Source: Vicinamibacterales bacterium (lineage in GTDB: Bacteria > Acidobacteriota > Vicinamibacteria > Vicinamibacterales > UBA2999). From it: 64,000 nucleotides of DNA. Under the pieces are notes generated by a model. That model saw nothing but the letters and a program-made list of their open reading frames with translations, did not search any database and had not been told where the DNA came from. The translations under genes were made by a program, and so were the position numbers. This document shows, in pieces, positions 24,584 through 32,856 of this stretch. The stretch lies in contig JAWKHS010000016.1 of NCBI GenBank assembly GCA_041394705.1, forward strand, positions 62,001 to 126,000. Direction: 5' to 3'. Position 1 is the first letter of the stretch, and each line of letters starts with the position of its first letter.

Positions 24584-26254
24584 CTACGGCGTCCTGGCCG
24601 ACGCCGTCGTCACCACCACCGACGACTGCGCCGACATCGCCGTGTAGTAACTGACGAACCGCTTCGGCTCGGCCGCGTCGTATCGCTCCAGGTTGTGCGC
24701 CCAGCGGTAGCCGACGGACTGATAGCGCAGCTCCACGTCCACGGTGAAGGGGCCGGCGCCCGCGCCGACGGGCACCTCGTATCGGACGCGGTCGCCCGAG
24801 GCGCCGAAGTCGGGATCGCGCAGCGCCTCGCCGTGGACGGCGATGTCGGGGTCCGCCGTGGCCTTGTCGAAGCCCCGGGGCAGCAGGCGGTTGTCCTTCA
24901 GGTACTGCGTCGCCGTGACGAGGCCCGTCGTCGGAACGCCCTTGGTGTCGCCCAGGATGGGCTCGTAGATCTGCACCTCGTCTGGCCGGCGGATGGTCTG
25001 GTAGTGCGGCTCGAACCGCAGCGGGTCGATGTCCGCGTCGTTGCCGGCGATGGCGCCCGACGCCTCCACCGCCCCGGACTCGAACACCGTTCGACCCGCG
25101 GCGTCGCGCACGGCGACGTGCAGCCAGGTACGGCGGGCCGGGTAGCCTGTCGGGAATTTGTGGCCCGTGGCGTTCCTGACGTCCACGTCGAACGCCAGCG
25201 TCTCCCCCGCCCGCTCGGGTGCCGAGACGGCCAGGGTCGCCGTGTCGTGTTCGAGCTGCCGCATCGTGGCACCGGCCGTGGCGTCGAGCTCCCCGGGCAG
25301 CGCCTCGACGCCGAGTTCCGAGCGGTAGCGGTTGAACACGTGAAGCATGAAGGCGTTGCCGCCCACGAACACGTGCCGGTTGAGCGTGTCGCGTTCGTCG
25401 CCCAGGACCGAGGCGATCCGTACCGGTCCGGACACCGCCGGCATGTGACACGACTGGCAGCTTCGCTGCTCCGAAGGGAAGGCGCTGTGCTCCCACTCCT
25501 GGTAGTTCATCTGCTCGGGCAGGCGGCCGATCACCTCGCCGCCGGGTCCGAACGCCTCGGTGATGAGCGTGTGGCACGAGGCGCAGAAGGTGGACTCCCG
25601 GATGTGCGGGCCCTCCGCCTGTTCGTATCCGGTCACGCTCCGCATGATCGTCTTGCGGCCCGCGTCCACCTGGTACGGCCCGTAGATGATGCGCGAGGCG
25701 CCCGGCGGGATGGGCTTCACCACGAACTGCGAGTTGTAGCTCTCGGGCGTGCCGAGCCGATCGGACGCGATCTGGTGGCAGAGCGAACACGAGATGCTGT
25801 CGGCCGCCAGGCGGTGCAGCTCGGACCCGTCGCCGTTGACGATCGGCAGGTGGTCGAACACCGGGTTCGGCGTGCCGCCGGCCGCGGCCGAGATCCGCTG
25901 GGACATCGGCATGTGACAGGCGCCGCACTCGTTCTGGATGTCGGTGGAGCGCGTGGGGTGGTCGATCGTCTCTCGCCGGACGCTCGCCTGCCAGTAGGGG
26001 TCCCGCGCCGAGTTGGCCATCATCGTGGAGCGCCAGGACGCACCGATCGACACATCCTCGCCCGAGGGCGTCACGAGGTTGTTGTGGCAGGCCACGCAGT
26101 TCTCGGAGTGCGTGAAGAGCGACGTGTCCAGGGCGGCGTGGCCGCGCGCGGCGGCCGTCTGTTCGCTGGCGCGCGGCGCCGCGAGGAAGAGCGAGCAGAG
26201 CCATGCGGCCGAGACCGCGGGCAGCAGGGTGCGGAGGCGCAGCGGATGACGCAT
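24584..26254 (-). CDS. Exported pentaheme c-type cytochrome
   Basis: This 556-residue protein has a signal (LLPAVSAAWLCSLFLAAPRASEQ) and five CxxCH heme sites in the first half: CVACH, CGACH, CSLCH, CASCH and CQSCH. Extra His and Met residues nearby can be distal ligands. The second half (about 300-556) is a beta-rich domain without hemes, including GHKFPTGYPARRTWLHVAV and RAHNLERYDA-type text, as in several multiheme proteins with a C-terminal Ig-like fold. It moves electrons in the periplasm or at the outer membrane. It starts 4 bp after the stop of the cytochrome-barrel gene, so the two are one operon and probably one electron path. Confidence 0.9.
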   Translation of the reverse strand: MRHPLRLRTLLPAVSAAWLCSLFLAAPRASEQTAAARGHAALDTSLFTHSENCVACHNNLVTPSGEDVSIGASWRSTMMANSARDPYWQASVRRETIDHPTRSTDIQNECGACHMPMSQRISAAAGGTPNPVFDHLPIVNGDGSELHRLAADSISCSLCHQIASDRLGTPESYNSQFVVKPIPPGASRIIYGPYQVDAGRKTIMRSVTGYEQAEGPHIRESTFCASCHTLITEAFGPGGEVIGRLPEQMNYQEWEHSAFPSEQRSCQSCHMPAVSGPVRIASVLGDERDTLNRHVFVGGNAFMLHVFNRYRSELGVEALPGELDATAGATMRQLEHDTATLAVSAPERAGETLAFDVDVRNATGHKFPTGYPARRTWLHVAVRDAAGRTVFESGAVEASGAIAGNDADIDPLRFEPHYQTIRRPDEVQIYEPILGDTKGVPTTGLVTATQYLKDNRLLPRGFDKATADPDIAVHGEALRDPDFGASGDRVRYEVPVGAGAGPFTVDVELRYQSVGYRWAHNLERYDAAEPKRFVSYYTAMSAQSSVVVTTASARTP

Positions 26255-26258
26255 GGCG

Positions 26259-27434
26259 CTACTTCCAGAACTGGGTCAGTCCGCCGTCGAACCAGTCCCA
26301 GAGGAAATAGGTGAGGAACTGCGGCTTGCGATCCTGGCGCTCGTTGAGCGGCACCCGCACGCCGACGCTCAGCAGGATGTGCTGCAGCTTGCTGAGCGAG
26401 ACCTGCATCTGCGGCACGACGTCCCACTCCACGTCCCCGCCCTTCGGCTTGGCCGCCAGCACCTCCGCCATGGGCGACCAGGCGCGGCCCCGGCCGCCAT
26501 CCCCGGCAAACGTGTACCCGAGGGCCGTCCGCACGAAGCCCTCGTTGGTCCCGCGATGGTGATCGGTGGGCACCTCGTAGCCCGTGTGGAGCTGGAGGAA
26601 CCCGTTCTGCCCCAGAATCTGTCCCCACATGGCGAAAGGCTCGACGATGGTGTAGCCGTTGCCGAGGCCGAGCGATTCCTTCCCCGTCGGCAGCGTGACC
26701 GCCGTGCCGGCCGCGAAGATGCTGCCGTGGTCCACGCTCGCGTAGAACGTGCGCCTCACCGCGACCTCCACGTCGCCGATTCCCCGGTTCCAGCCGCCGC
26801 CCGAATCCCCCTGCGCGGCCCCGAACGGCACCATCACCTCGTACTGGCCGCGCGCGCCGATGCGGTGCTCGTAGACGAGCTCGTTCTCGATGGCCTTGGC
26901 TCCCGAGCCGGTGACGCCCGCGGTCCAGACCGTTTCGTTCTCGGGAAACGCCTTCTCGGTGAAGAAGGCGCGCGGCAGGTTCAGGTCGCCCCGGGGCCAG
27001 GCCGAGTCGGCGCAGAAGTGCCACAGGTAGCGGATGGCCGCCTCCAGCTGGTCCGCGGAGAGCGCGTCGCCGAACGCGGGCATGTGCCGATCGAGGCCGC
27101 GGACCGGACCGCCGCTGTGCGCGACGGCCACCCAGTCGGCCATCGGCTCCACGGTGTTGGTCGGGCAGTCCGTGAAGTCCGGGAAGTCGTGCCCGTCCGG
27201 CAGCGGCAGATGGAAGCCGACCACGCTCTCGGGCGAGCCCCGTCCGTCCAGCCCGTGGCAGGTGGCGCAGGCCCGCTGGAAGATCTGCTCGCCGGTCGCG
27301 CCGGGCGGCAGGGCCTTGGCGAGCGAGGTGGGCGGGGTCGTGGGGTCCTGGGCGGCCAGCAGGCGCGCCGTCAGCGCACCGGCGTACACCGCGGTGGCCA
27401 CGGCCAGGAGGAAGGAGCGTCGGGCAGCAGACAT
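26259..27434 (-). CDS. Cytochrome c domain fused to an outer-membrane beta-barrel-like domain
   Basis: This 391-residue protein starts with a signal (MSAARRSFLLAVATAVYAG). A class I cytochrome c domain (about 35-150) has the single heme site CATCH and the distal-Met region DRHMPAFGDALS. From about residue 175 the sequence alternates in amphipathic strands rich in aromatic and Gly residues (ELVYEHRIGARGQYEVMVPF, EVAVRRTFYASV, GTAVTLPTG, ILLSVGVRVPLN) and ends in QFWK, as outer-membrane barrels do. A heme-bearing domain on a barrel suggests electron entry or exit at the outer membrane together with the pentaheme cytochrome encoded next. A soluble beta-domain cannot be excluded. Confidence 0.8.
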   Translation of the reverse strand: MSAARRSFLLAVATAVYAGALTARLLAAQDPTTPPTSLAKALPPGATGEQIFQRACATCHGLDGRGSPESVVGFHLPLPDGHDFPDFTDCPTNTVEPMADWVAVAHSGGPVRGLDRHMPAFGDALSADQLEAAIRYLWHFCADSAWPRGDLNLPRAFFTEKAFPENETVWTAGVTGSGAKAIENELVYEHRIGARGQYEVMVPFGAAQGDSGGGWNRGIGDVEVAVRRTFYASVDHGSIFAAGTAVTLPTGKESLGLGNGYTIVEPFAMWGQILGQNGFLQLHTGYEVPTDHHRGTNEGFVRTALGYTFAGDGGRGRAWSPMAEVLAAKPKGGDVEWDVVPQMQVSLSKLQHILLSVGVRVPLNERQDRKPQFLTYFLWDWFDGGLTQFWK

Positions 27435-27442
27435 CGGGCCGC

Positions 27443-27448
27443 ACGATA
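27443..27448 (-). promoter_or_regulatory. Candidate -10 box (TATCGT) for the cytochrome operon
   Basis: On the minus strand TATCGT ends 8 nt before the ATG at 27434, again fitting a leaderless transcript. No ribosome-binding site is visible before that ATG. Confidence 0.4.
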
Positions 27449-27474
27449 CACGACGGGCGCCGTCGTCCCGAAGC

Positions 27475-27491
27475 CTGAGACCGTGTCTCAG
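27475..27491. promoter_or_regulatory. Inverted repeat CTGAGAC-CGT-GTCTCAG, candidate operator
   Basis: A perfect 7-bp inverted repeat with a 3-bp centre lies in the 238-bp gap between the divergent cytochrome operon and the MACC-repeat gene. It sits just upstream of the candidate cytochrome -10 box. The rest of the gap shows no further gene. Confidence 0.4.
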
Positions 27492-27672
27492 TTCGTCACG
27501 GCGCGCCGACGGGCGCCTGCGCCGCGCGCGGGCGCGGAATTCCCCGCCTTCCGGGCCCCGGCACCGGCGCGGTTTCGGGCCCGTGAGCGCGCGTCGGCGA
27601 GTTCCGCGAGATCCCCAACGAAGGCCGCGGCACGAGTTTCGCTGTGCATCGCGGCATCTGCGGAGAACGACC

Positions 27673-28365
27673 ATGAGGATGTTCGCACTCGGTCTCGCCG
27701 TGACGGCGGCATTGATGGTGACAGCGGTGAACGCCCACGGGCAGATGGCTGCCGGGGACCATGCCGCGCACAAAAGCCAGCCAGCCCAGGCCGCGTCGAT
27801 GGCGTGTTGCACGGGCGGACACGAGACGCATGGCGCTCCATCCGCGGCAGCTCCCATGGCCTGTTGCGATCACGGCACGGCGGCCCAGGCCGCTCCCATG
27901 GCCTGCTGCGACCACGGCACGGCGGCTCAGGCCGCCTCCATGGCCTGCTGCCAGGACCACACGACGCCGAAGGTCGCCCAGGCCATGGCGTGCTGCGCCA
28001 TGGACACGACGAACGATCCGACGATCGCGGCAGCCGGTCTCGGGCTCGGCACCCCGCTGCCCGTGAAGCTGATGGAGGTGAACTTCCGGGAGCCCGTGCT
28101 GGTGGGCGGCAAGGTGCTGATGGGGTGGTACTACATCGAGCACGACGACGACCGCATGGCGCGCGGCGAGCCCTGCACGTACATCTACGACCTGAAGGCA
28201 CTTCGCGAGCCGGTCGTCACGTTCCACTGCACCCACCTGGAGCGCGGTCCCGCGCCCACGGCGACCATCGTACTTACCCCCACCGTCAATCCCGCGATCA
28301 AGGCGCTGGCAGAGTTCCAGTTCTCGAACGACACCGCGTCGCACGGCGTGCCGGCCGTGCGCTGA
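27673..28365 (+). CDS. Exported Cys/His-rich MACC-repeat protein
   Basis: This 230-residue protein has a signal (MRMFALGLAVTAALMVTAVNAHGQ), then five MACC units within about 70 residues: MACCTGGHETHG, MACCDHG twice, MACCQDH and MACCAMD, separated by Ala/Gln-rich spacers. Cys pairs next to His and Met look like a soft-metal site. Residues about 115-230 form a folded domain with LMEVNFREPVLVGGKVLMGWYYIEHDDD and VVTFHCTHLERG that I cannot place in a family. It is probably periplasmic or surface-exposed and may bind copper, zinc or similar metals; this is inferred from residues only. It diverges from the cytochrome operon and ends at a terminator. Confidence 0.75.
   Translation: MRMFALGLAVTAALMVTAVNAHGQMAAGDHAAHKSQPAQAASMACCTGGHETHGAPSAAAPMACCDHGTAAQAAPMACCDHGTAAQAASMACCQDHTTPKVAQAMACCAMDTTNDPTIAAAGLGLGTPLPVKLMEVNFREPVLVGGKVLMGWYYIEHDDDRMARGEPCTYIYDLKALREPVVTFHCTHLERGPAPTATIVLTPTVNPAIKALAEFQFSNDTASHGVPAVR
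27799..27999 (+). repeat. Tandem MACC-coding repeats
   Basis: The MACC codons begin at 27799, 27856, 27898, 27940 and 27985. Two adjacent 42-bp units (27856-27897 and 27898-27939) are nearly identical in DNA and encode MACCDHGTAAQAA(P/S), pointing to recent expansion. Confidence 0.8.
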
Positions 28366-28389
28366 TCGTCTCTCCTGGGACCGGCACGG

Positions 28390-28427
28390 CGGCGGCGGAT
28401 CACTCGATCCGCCGCCGTTCGTCTTTT
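28390..28427 (+). terminator. Rho-independent terminator
   Basis: A 12-bp stem (CGGCGGCGGATC / GATCCGCCGCCG) with ACTC loop is followed by TTCGTCTTTT. It closes the MACC-repeat gene and lies before the converging S10 gene stop. Confidence 0.85.
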
Positions 28428-28452
28428 CAGTCGGGATGTCCGGCGTGGCCGG

Positions 28453-29934
28453 TCATCGCGCGGTGACGAACCGCGCCACCGCGCCCGTGAAGCGCTGCAA
28501 CGCGGCATCGCCGTCGTACGGCATGTGACCGGTGGGGGCCGCCAGCGTGGTCACGCGCGCGGGCGGGATGCCGGCGCGGTCCAACAGGTAGCGGCCGCTC
28601 GCGAGCGGTGTCGTCAGGTCGTACAGGCCCGCCACCCAGAAGACCCGCATGCGGGACTCGCGCCGCATCGCCGCGCCTACCAGGCCCAGCGGATCCTGCA
28701 GGGCCTCCGGTCGATCCATGTGCCAGCGGCCGTTCACCTCGAGGTTCAGCGGCACGTACGGGGACTCGGAGGCGACGCCGAGCTCCCGGGTGAAGTAGAG
28801 GTGCGGGGTGGGGCGCGTGAAGGGCCGGGCGCCCGGCATCGACGGGTCGTCGTACGGCGGCGTCTTTCGGGCGAACTCGGCGAGCGGACCCGTCACGCGC
28901 GTGTCGAGCTGACCCGTCCGAAGGCCGCGCGACGCCAGGAGGGTCTTCATGAACGTGTCGCGGTCCACGGCGAGTCCGGCATCGCGCAGGATCGCGGCGG
29001 GCAGGCCGATGCGGGCGGACAGCTCGTCGGCGACGCGGGCGGTCTCGACGGTCGTCCGCGACGCTCCCAGCTTCAGGGCCGCCAGATAGCGGCCACGGGC
29101 AAAGGCCACGGCATCGTCGAAGATGGCGTGCGGCGTCCTGCCCCGCGGATCGACCATCCCGTGGAACGCGGCCGTGACGGCGTACGTGGGCACGAGCATC
29201 GCCTGCGCCTCGTCGGGATCGACGGGCCCGCCGGTCACCGACAGCAGCAGGACGCCGTCGAAGCGCAACCCGGGGTGCGCGTCCACCATCTGGGCCACCC
29301 GCGTGGTCCCGTAGCTCTCGCCGCAGAGAAAGCGGGGGGAGGCCTCGCGGCCGTGCGCCTCGAGCCACGCCTGGATGGCCTGCGCCACCGACGCGGCATC
29401 GCCGGTCACCGTCCAGAACGGGTCGCCGGTGGCCTCGGGCAGCGGCCTCGAGAATCCCGTGCCCACGGGGTCGACGAAGACCAGGTCGGCGACGTCCAGG
29501 GGACTGAACGGGTTGTCCACCATGACGCGCTCGCCACCGGCGTCGATGGCATACCGCCGAGGCCCGAGCGCGCTCAGGTGCAGGGGCGACGACGAGGCGC
29601 CAGGGCCGCCGTTGAAGGCGAAGATCACCGGGCGTCGCACGCGGTCCGGCACCCCCGCCGCCTCGTAGCTCGTGACGACCACGGTGGCCGTTGGCGGTCC
29701 GCTTCCGGCCGACACGCGCACCTCGTCCACCGTCGCCTCGTACACCACGGCCCGGCCTCGGAACGTGCCCTGATGCGTCGTCCGGGCGAGGGACCGCACC
29801 GTGGACGGCTCCGCGGCCGGCGCCTCCGGCCGTCCGTCGTTCCGGCCCACTGCGGTGCGGGCGCCGAGCGGCGTGGCCAGGCCCAACACCAGCAGCAGGG
29901 CGGCAAGGCGGCGGGCGAGGGCGCGGCAGGCCAC
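28453..29934 (-). CDS. S10 family serine carboxypeptidase-like protein
   Basis: This 493-residue exported peptidase has a hydrophobic signal (LAALLLVLGLATPLGA). Family motifs in order: FNGGPGASSS (oxyanion loop), DPVGTGFS, the catalytic Ser in LCGESYGTTR (about residue 205), the catalytic Asp in VAGLYDLTT and the catalytic His in PTGHMPYDG near the end. S10 enzymes remove C-terminal residues at acid pH; bacterial members in this group are often annotated only as peptidase S10. The GTG start is one base after the symporter stop, so the two are co-transcribed. This suggests peptide hydrolysis coupled to uptake of the products. Confidence 0.92.
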   Translation of the reverse strand: MACRALARRLAALLLVLGLATPLGARTAVGRNDGRPEAPAAEPSTVRSLARTTHQGTFRGRAVVYEATVDEVRVSAGSGPPTATVVVTSYEAAGVPDRVRRPVIFAFNGGPGASSSPLHLSALGPRRYAIDAGGERVMVDNPFSPLDVADLVFVDPVGTGFSRPLPEATGDPFWTVTGDAASVAQAIQAWLEAHGREASPRFLCGESYGTTRVAQMVDAHPGLRFDGVLLLSVTGGPVDPDEAQAMLVPTYAVTAAFHGMVDPRGRTPHAIFDDAVAFARGRYLAALKLGASRTTVETARVADELSARIGLPAAILRDAGLAVDRDTFMKTLLASRGLRTGQLDTRVTGPLAEFARKTPPYDDPSMPGARPFTRPTPHLYFTRELGVASESPYVPLNLEVNGRWHMDRPEALQDPLGLVGAAMRRESRMRVFWVAGLYDLTTPLASGRYLLDRAGIPPARVTTLAAPTGHMPYDGDAALQRFTGAVARFVTAR

Positions 29935-29935
29935 G

Positions 29936-31333
29936 TCAGGACGTCGCCAGCGGCTCGCGCGTGGCGAGGCTGACGGCCGCGTACACGACGGCCGAGACGG
30001 CGAACGCGATGAGCAGGCCCAGGTCGATGTTGAACGCCCCCTGCAGGGGTCCCGGCACGCCCGCCGCGAAGGCGGCCAGTCCGATGGCGCCGCCGACGAA
30101 CATGGCAGCGAAGGCGCCCTGGCGCGTGCCGCCCTTCCACAACAGGCCGCCCAGCAGCGGCACGAGCATGCTCCCCATGTACGGGTAGGTGAAGATGATG
30201 ATCGTGTCCAGGATGCCGCGCGCGCGGAGCGCGATCACGACGCCCAGCACGAGCGCCACGGCCACCGCGAGCCGCGCGTACAGCGTGGCGTGCGGCAGGT
30301 CCTCGAGCTCGCGCCCGGGGTTCAGCACCTTGTTGTAGAAGTCCCGCGAGAAGCACCCGGACAGCGAGATGAGCAGGGCGTTGGCCGTGGACATCGCGGC
30401 CGCGAGGAGGGAGGAGACGACGATGCCCCCCACGAGCGGCGGCAGCGTGGCGGACACCACGTGCGTCAACACGCGGTTGGCCGCCACGTCCGGAAAGGCC
30501 TGCCGGCCCGCCGCGCCGATGAGGGCCGCCGAGAAGGCCGCCAGCGTCGTCAGCACGCCGGCCAGGATGCACGCCCGCCTCGCGATGGCGGCCGTGCGCG
30601 CCGCCTGGTAGCGGATGAACGCGTCGTAGCTGACGGAGATCGAGAACAGGAACGGCGTGATGAGGAACACCGCCCGTGACGCCATGCCCGCGGGCACGAA
30701 CGGCGTCGACAGCACCTGGACCGCCGTGGAGCCGTCGAGCTGACCGAGGGCGACCGCCGCCGTCAGGGGAATGCCGATCATGATGATCGACACCTGGAAG
30801 AAGTCGGCGAAGACGACGCCCCACATGCCGCTCAGGACGTTCGACAGGAAGATCACGGCGGCCACGATCAGGACGGCCGTGGAGAAGCTGGTGCCCAGCG
30901 CGGCCGACAGCACCGAGCCGGCCGCCATCATCTGCGCGGCGAAGATCCCGAGCAGGCTCGGGATGTTGGAGAGCCACGCCCACGTGCGCACGACGCGGAA
31001 CTCGCCGTAGCGGACCGAGAAGTAGTCGATGGGCACGAGGCCGCCGATGGCCCGCATCTTTCCCGCCGCGAGGAGTCCGCCCAGTACGAGGCCGCCGCCG
31101 CAGCCCAAGCCGTACCAGACGCCCGGCCACAGCCCCGAGGTCGCGCCCGTCTCCGCGCCGCCGAGCACCACGCCGGCGCCGATCTGCACGGCGGCCAGCG
31201 ACGCCGTGCTGAGCCCGAGCCCCAGGCTGCGGCCGGCGACGAGATAGTCCGACACGCGCCTGATGCGCGAGCTCAGGACGGCGCCGGCGACGACGGTGCC
31301 GATCAGGTAGACGGTGATGACGCCCAGGAGCAT
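29936..31333 (-). CDS. Sodium:solute symporter (SSS family)
   Basis: This 465-residue protein has about 13 hydrophobic segments. Family features include the first-loop VSDYLVAGRSLGLGLSTASLAA with AAVQIGAGVVLGGAETGATSG, the LFSISVSYDAFIRYQAARTAAIARRA region and SSLLAAAMSTANALLISLSGCFSRDFYNKV, the conserved Na+-site segment. It imports an unknown organic solute with Na+. The neighbours in the operon are a one-TM L7/L12-like protein upstream and an S10 carboxypeptidase downstream, so amino acids or small peptides are a reasonable guess. Confidence 0.92.
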   Translation of the reverse strand: MLLGVITVYLIGTVVAGAVLSSRIRRVSDYLVAGRSLGLGLSTASLAAVQIGAGVVLGGAETGATSGLWPGVWYGLGCGGGLVLGGLLAAGKMRAIGGLVPIDYFSVRYGEFRVVRTWAWLSNIPSLLGIFAAQMMAAGSVLSAALGTSFSTAVLIVAAVIFLSNVLSGMWGVVFADFFQVSIIMIGIPLTAAVALGQLDGSTAVQVLSTPFVPAGMASRAVFLITPFLFSISVSYDAFIRYQAARTAAIARRACILAGVLTTLAAFSAALIGAAGRQAFPDVAANRVLTHVVSATLPPLVGGIVVSSLLAAAMSTANALLISLSGCFSRDFYNKVLNPGRELEDLPHATLYARLAVAVALVLGVVIALRARGILDTIIIFTYPYMGSMLVPLLGGLLWKGGTRQGAFAAMFVGGAIGLAAFAAGVPGPLQGAFNIDLGLLIAFAVSAVVYAAVSLATREPLATS

Positions 31334-31340
31334 CGATGGC

Positions 31341-31601
31341 TCACTGGGTGAGCTTCCAGGCCGCGAAGGCGATGACGCCGATCACGATGACCCAGACGAG
31401 CAGTGTGCTCAGTCCCTGGCTCGAGGCCTCCTGCATGGCGGCCTTGAGATCGGGATGGCGGTCGACGTACGCCTCCACGGCTTCCTTGGCCTCCTTGAGG
31501 CCCAGGTGGGAGTGCTCGCGGACGATCTTGATGGCGCCGATCTTGTCCTGCCGTCGCAGGGCCTCGATGGCGGCTGCGGGAATGTCGTCGGGCGTCGTCA
31601 T
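31341..31601 (-). CDS. Ribosomal L7/L12 C-terminal-domain-like protein with a TM anchor
   Basis: This 86-residue protein has a fold matching the L7/L12 C-terminal domain: KIGAIKIVREHSHLGLKEAKEAVEAYV is the alpha-helical EAKxxVE signature of bL12. A single membrane segment (LLVWVIVIGVIAFAAWKL) ends the chain. It has no ribosomal N-terminal domain, so it is not a stalk protein. The domain probably binds a partner at the inner membrane. The start ATG at 31601 has a GGAGGAG site 7 nt upstream. It lies 7 bp before the symporter gene. Confidence 0.82.
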   Translation of the reverse strand: MTTPDDIPAAAIEALRRQDKIGAIKIVREHSHLGLKEAKEAVEAYVDRHPDLKAAMQEASSQGLSTLLVWVIVIGVIAFAAWKLTQ

Positions 31602-31623
31602 CGCAACTCCTCCGGCAGTGCCG

Positions 31624-32030
31624 TCACGACAGCCAGCCGCTGGCGCGGGCGTTCCGCGCCAGGAACACGAGGGCGATGCCGATCGCGAGCACCACGCCCT
31701 GCAGGGCGAGCGCCGCGGATCGCGCGTCATCATCAGGAGTCCCACGTCCTGCGCGACGATCCCGGCCAGGGACGCCACGAGCAGCGGGGTCGCCCACCGC
31801 TTGCGCAGGATGAGCCCCACGGCGCCGAGGGCACCGCCCCACACCGCAATCGCCGTCGCGGACACCGCCCAGATCGGGCGCGCGGCGTACATCGCCTGCT
31901 GGTCCGGCGACAGCTGGGCCACGGCCTCGGGCGTCATCATCACGTCGCTCAGGTAGGCGGCGCACCCGATGAGGTTCCAGAGCAGCGCGAGCACGGCGAC
32001 CGGCATGTACCACTTCGGCGTGGTGTTCAT
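31624..32030 (-). pseudogene. Frameshifted gene for a four-TM membrane protein
   Basis: Starting at the ATG at 32030, the first frame gives MNTTPKWYMPVAVLALLWNL, then PIWAVSATAIAVWGGALGAVGLILRKRWA and SLAGIVAQDVGLLM. Around 31720-31735 the membrane-protein sequence continues in a different frame as ARSAALALQGVVLAIGIALVFLARNARASGWLS and ends at 31624. The two halves make one coherent protein of about 134 residues (four TMs) of an uncharacterised family. A net -1 shift is needed, as after loss of one base. This is either a true frameshift or a sequence error. I see no slippery site that would support programmed shifting. Confidence 0.7.
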
Positions 32031-32110
32031 GGACCTCCCCCGCCGGCGCGGACGCGCCGGGCGCCACACGGTAACACGGACCGCCGGCGGCCGCCGGGCG
32101 ATCGCGGCCG

Positions 32111-32830
32111 TCAGGGAGTCAGCGGCCACGAGACGAACCAACGGGCGAAGGCCTGCCAGACCGGCCGCTGCGCGAGCGTGAACCACCCCACGTGCAGCAG
32201 CAGGCTCCAGGCCAGCATCGCGCGCCAGGTCCAGGCCGCCCGGGACGCCCGGTCGCGCATCGCGAGTGCGGCGAGCACGAGGTCGCCGCCGCCGAAAGTG
32301 ACGGCCTGGTAGAGGAGCGGGTGCGGGAACGGCGGCGCGAAGATCCCGAGCAGCCGTCCGACGACGGGGTCGATGAGCGGAAACACCGTGCAGACCATGA
32401 GGCGCGCGTGCTCGGCGGGTCGGCGGCGGTACCACAGGCCGCCGGCGAGAGCCGGCAGGAAGACGGCCACGGCCGAAAGCGGGAGGTAGAGGTTCGGCGC
32501 CTCGACCGACAGCGTCGCATCGTCCATCGCGCTGAAGCGCTGGTGCGCGAGCAGGATCGAGGACAGGATCACCGCCGGTCCGACCACGAACGACACACGG
32601 CCGAGGGCGCGATGTACGGGGCGGGCGTCACCCCGCGACAGGAAGGGCTGCGTCGCCATCAGTCCCGTCCACGCGGCCATCACGACGGCGTGTACGTGCG
32701 TGTACGGGTCGATGCCCGCGAACGGCCGGCCGAGGTAGCGGGGCCAGAACGCGGGCACGGCCGCCGCGACCATGGCGAGCACGTACCAGCCACTCGCGGC
32801 GAGACGGACGGGCGCGGCCGGACGCAACAT
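32111..32830 (-). CDS. Multi-pass membrane protein of unknown function
   Basis: This 239-residue protein has about six to seven TM segments (LAASGWYVLAMVAAAVPAFW, HAVVMAAWTGLMATQPFL, VSFVVGPAVILSSILLAH, LPLSAVAVFLPALAGGLWY, and two near the end). His residues in PYTHVHAVVMA and VHRALGRVSF lie at membrane borders, as in heme- or quinone-handling small membrane proteins, but this is only suggestive. It starts 26 bp before the end of the cupin gene region and is followed by the frameshifted gene, in one leftward run. Confidence 0.7.
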   Translation of the reverse strand: MLRPAAPVRLAASGWYVLAMVAAAVPAFWPRYLGRPFAGIDPYTHVHAVVMAAWTGLMATQPFLSRGDARPVHRALGRVSFVVGPAVILSSILLAHQRFSAMDDATLSVEAPNLYLPLSAVAVFLPALAGGLWYRRRPAEHARLMVCTVFPLIDPVVGRLLGIFAPPFPHPLLYQAVTFGGGDLVLAALAMRDRASRAAWTWRAMLAWSLLLHVGWFTLAQRPVWQAFARWFVSWPLTP

Positions 32831-32856
32831 CGGTGCTGATTCGCCTGGCCGGCCGG

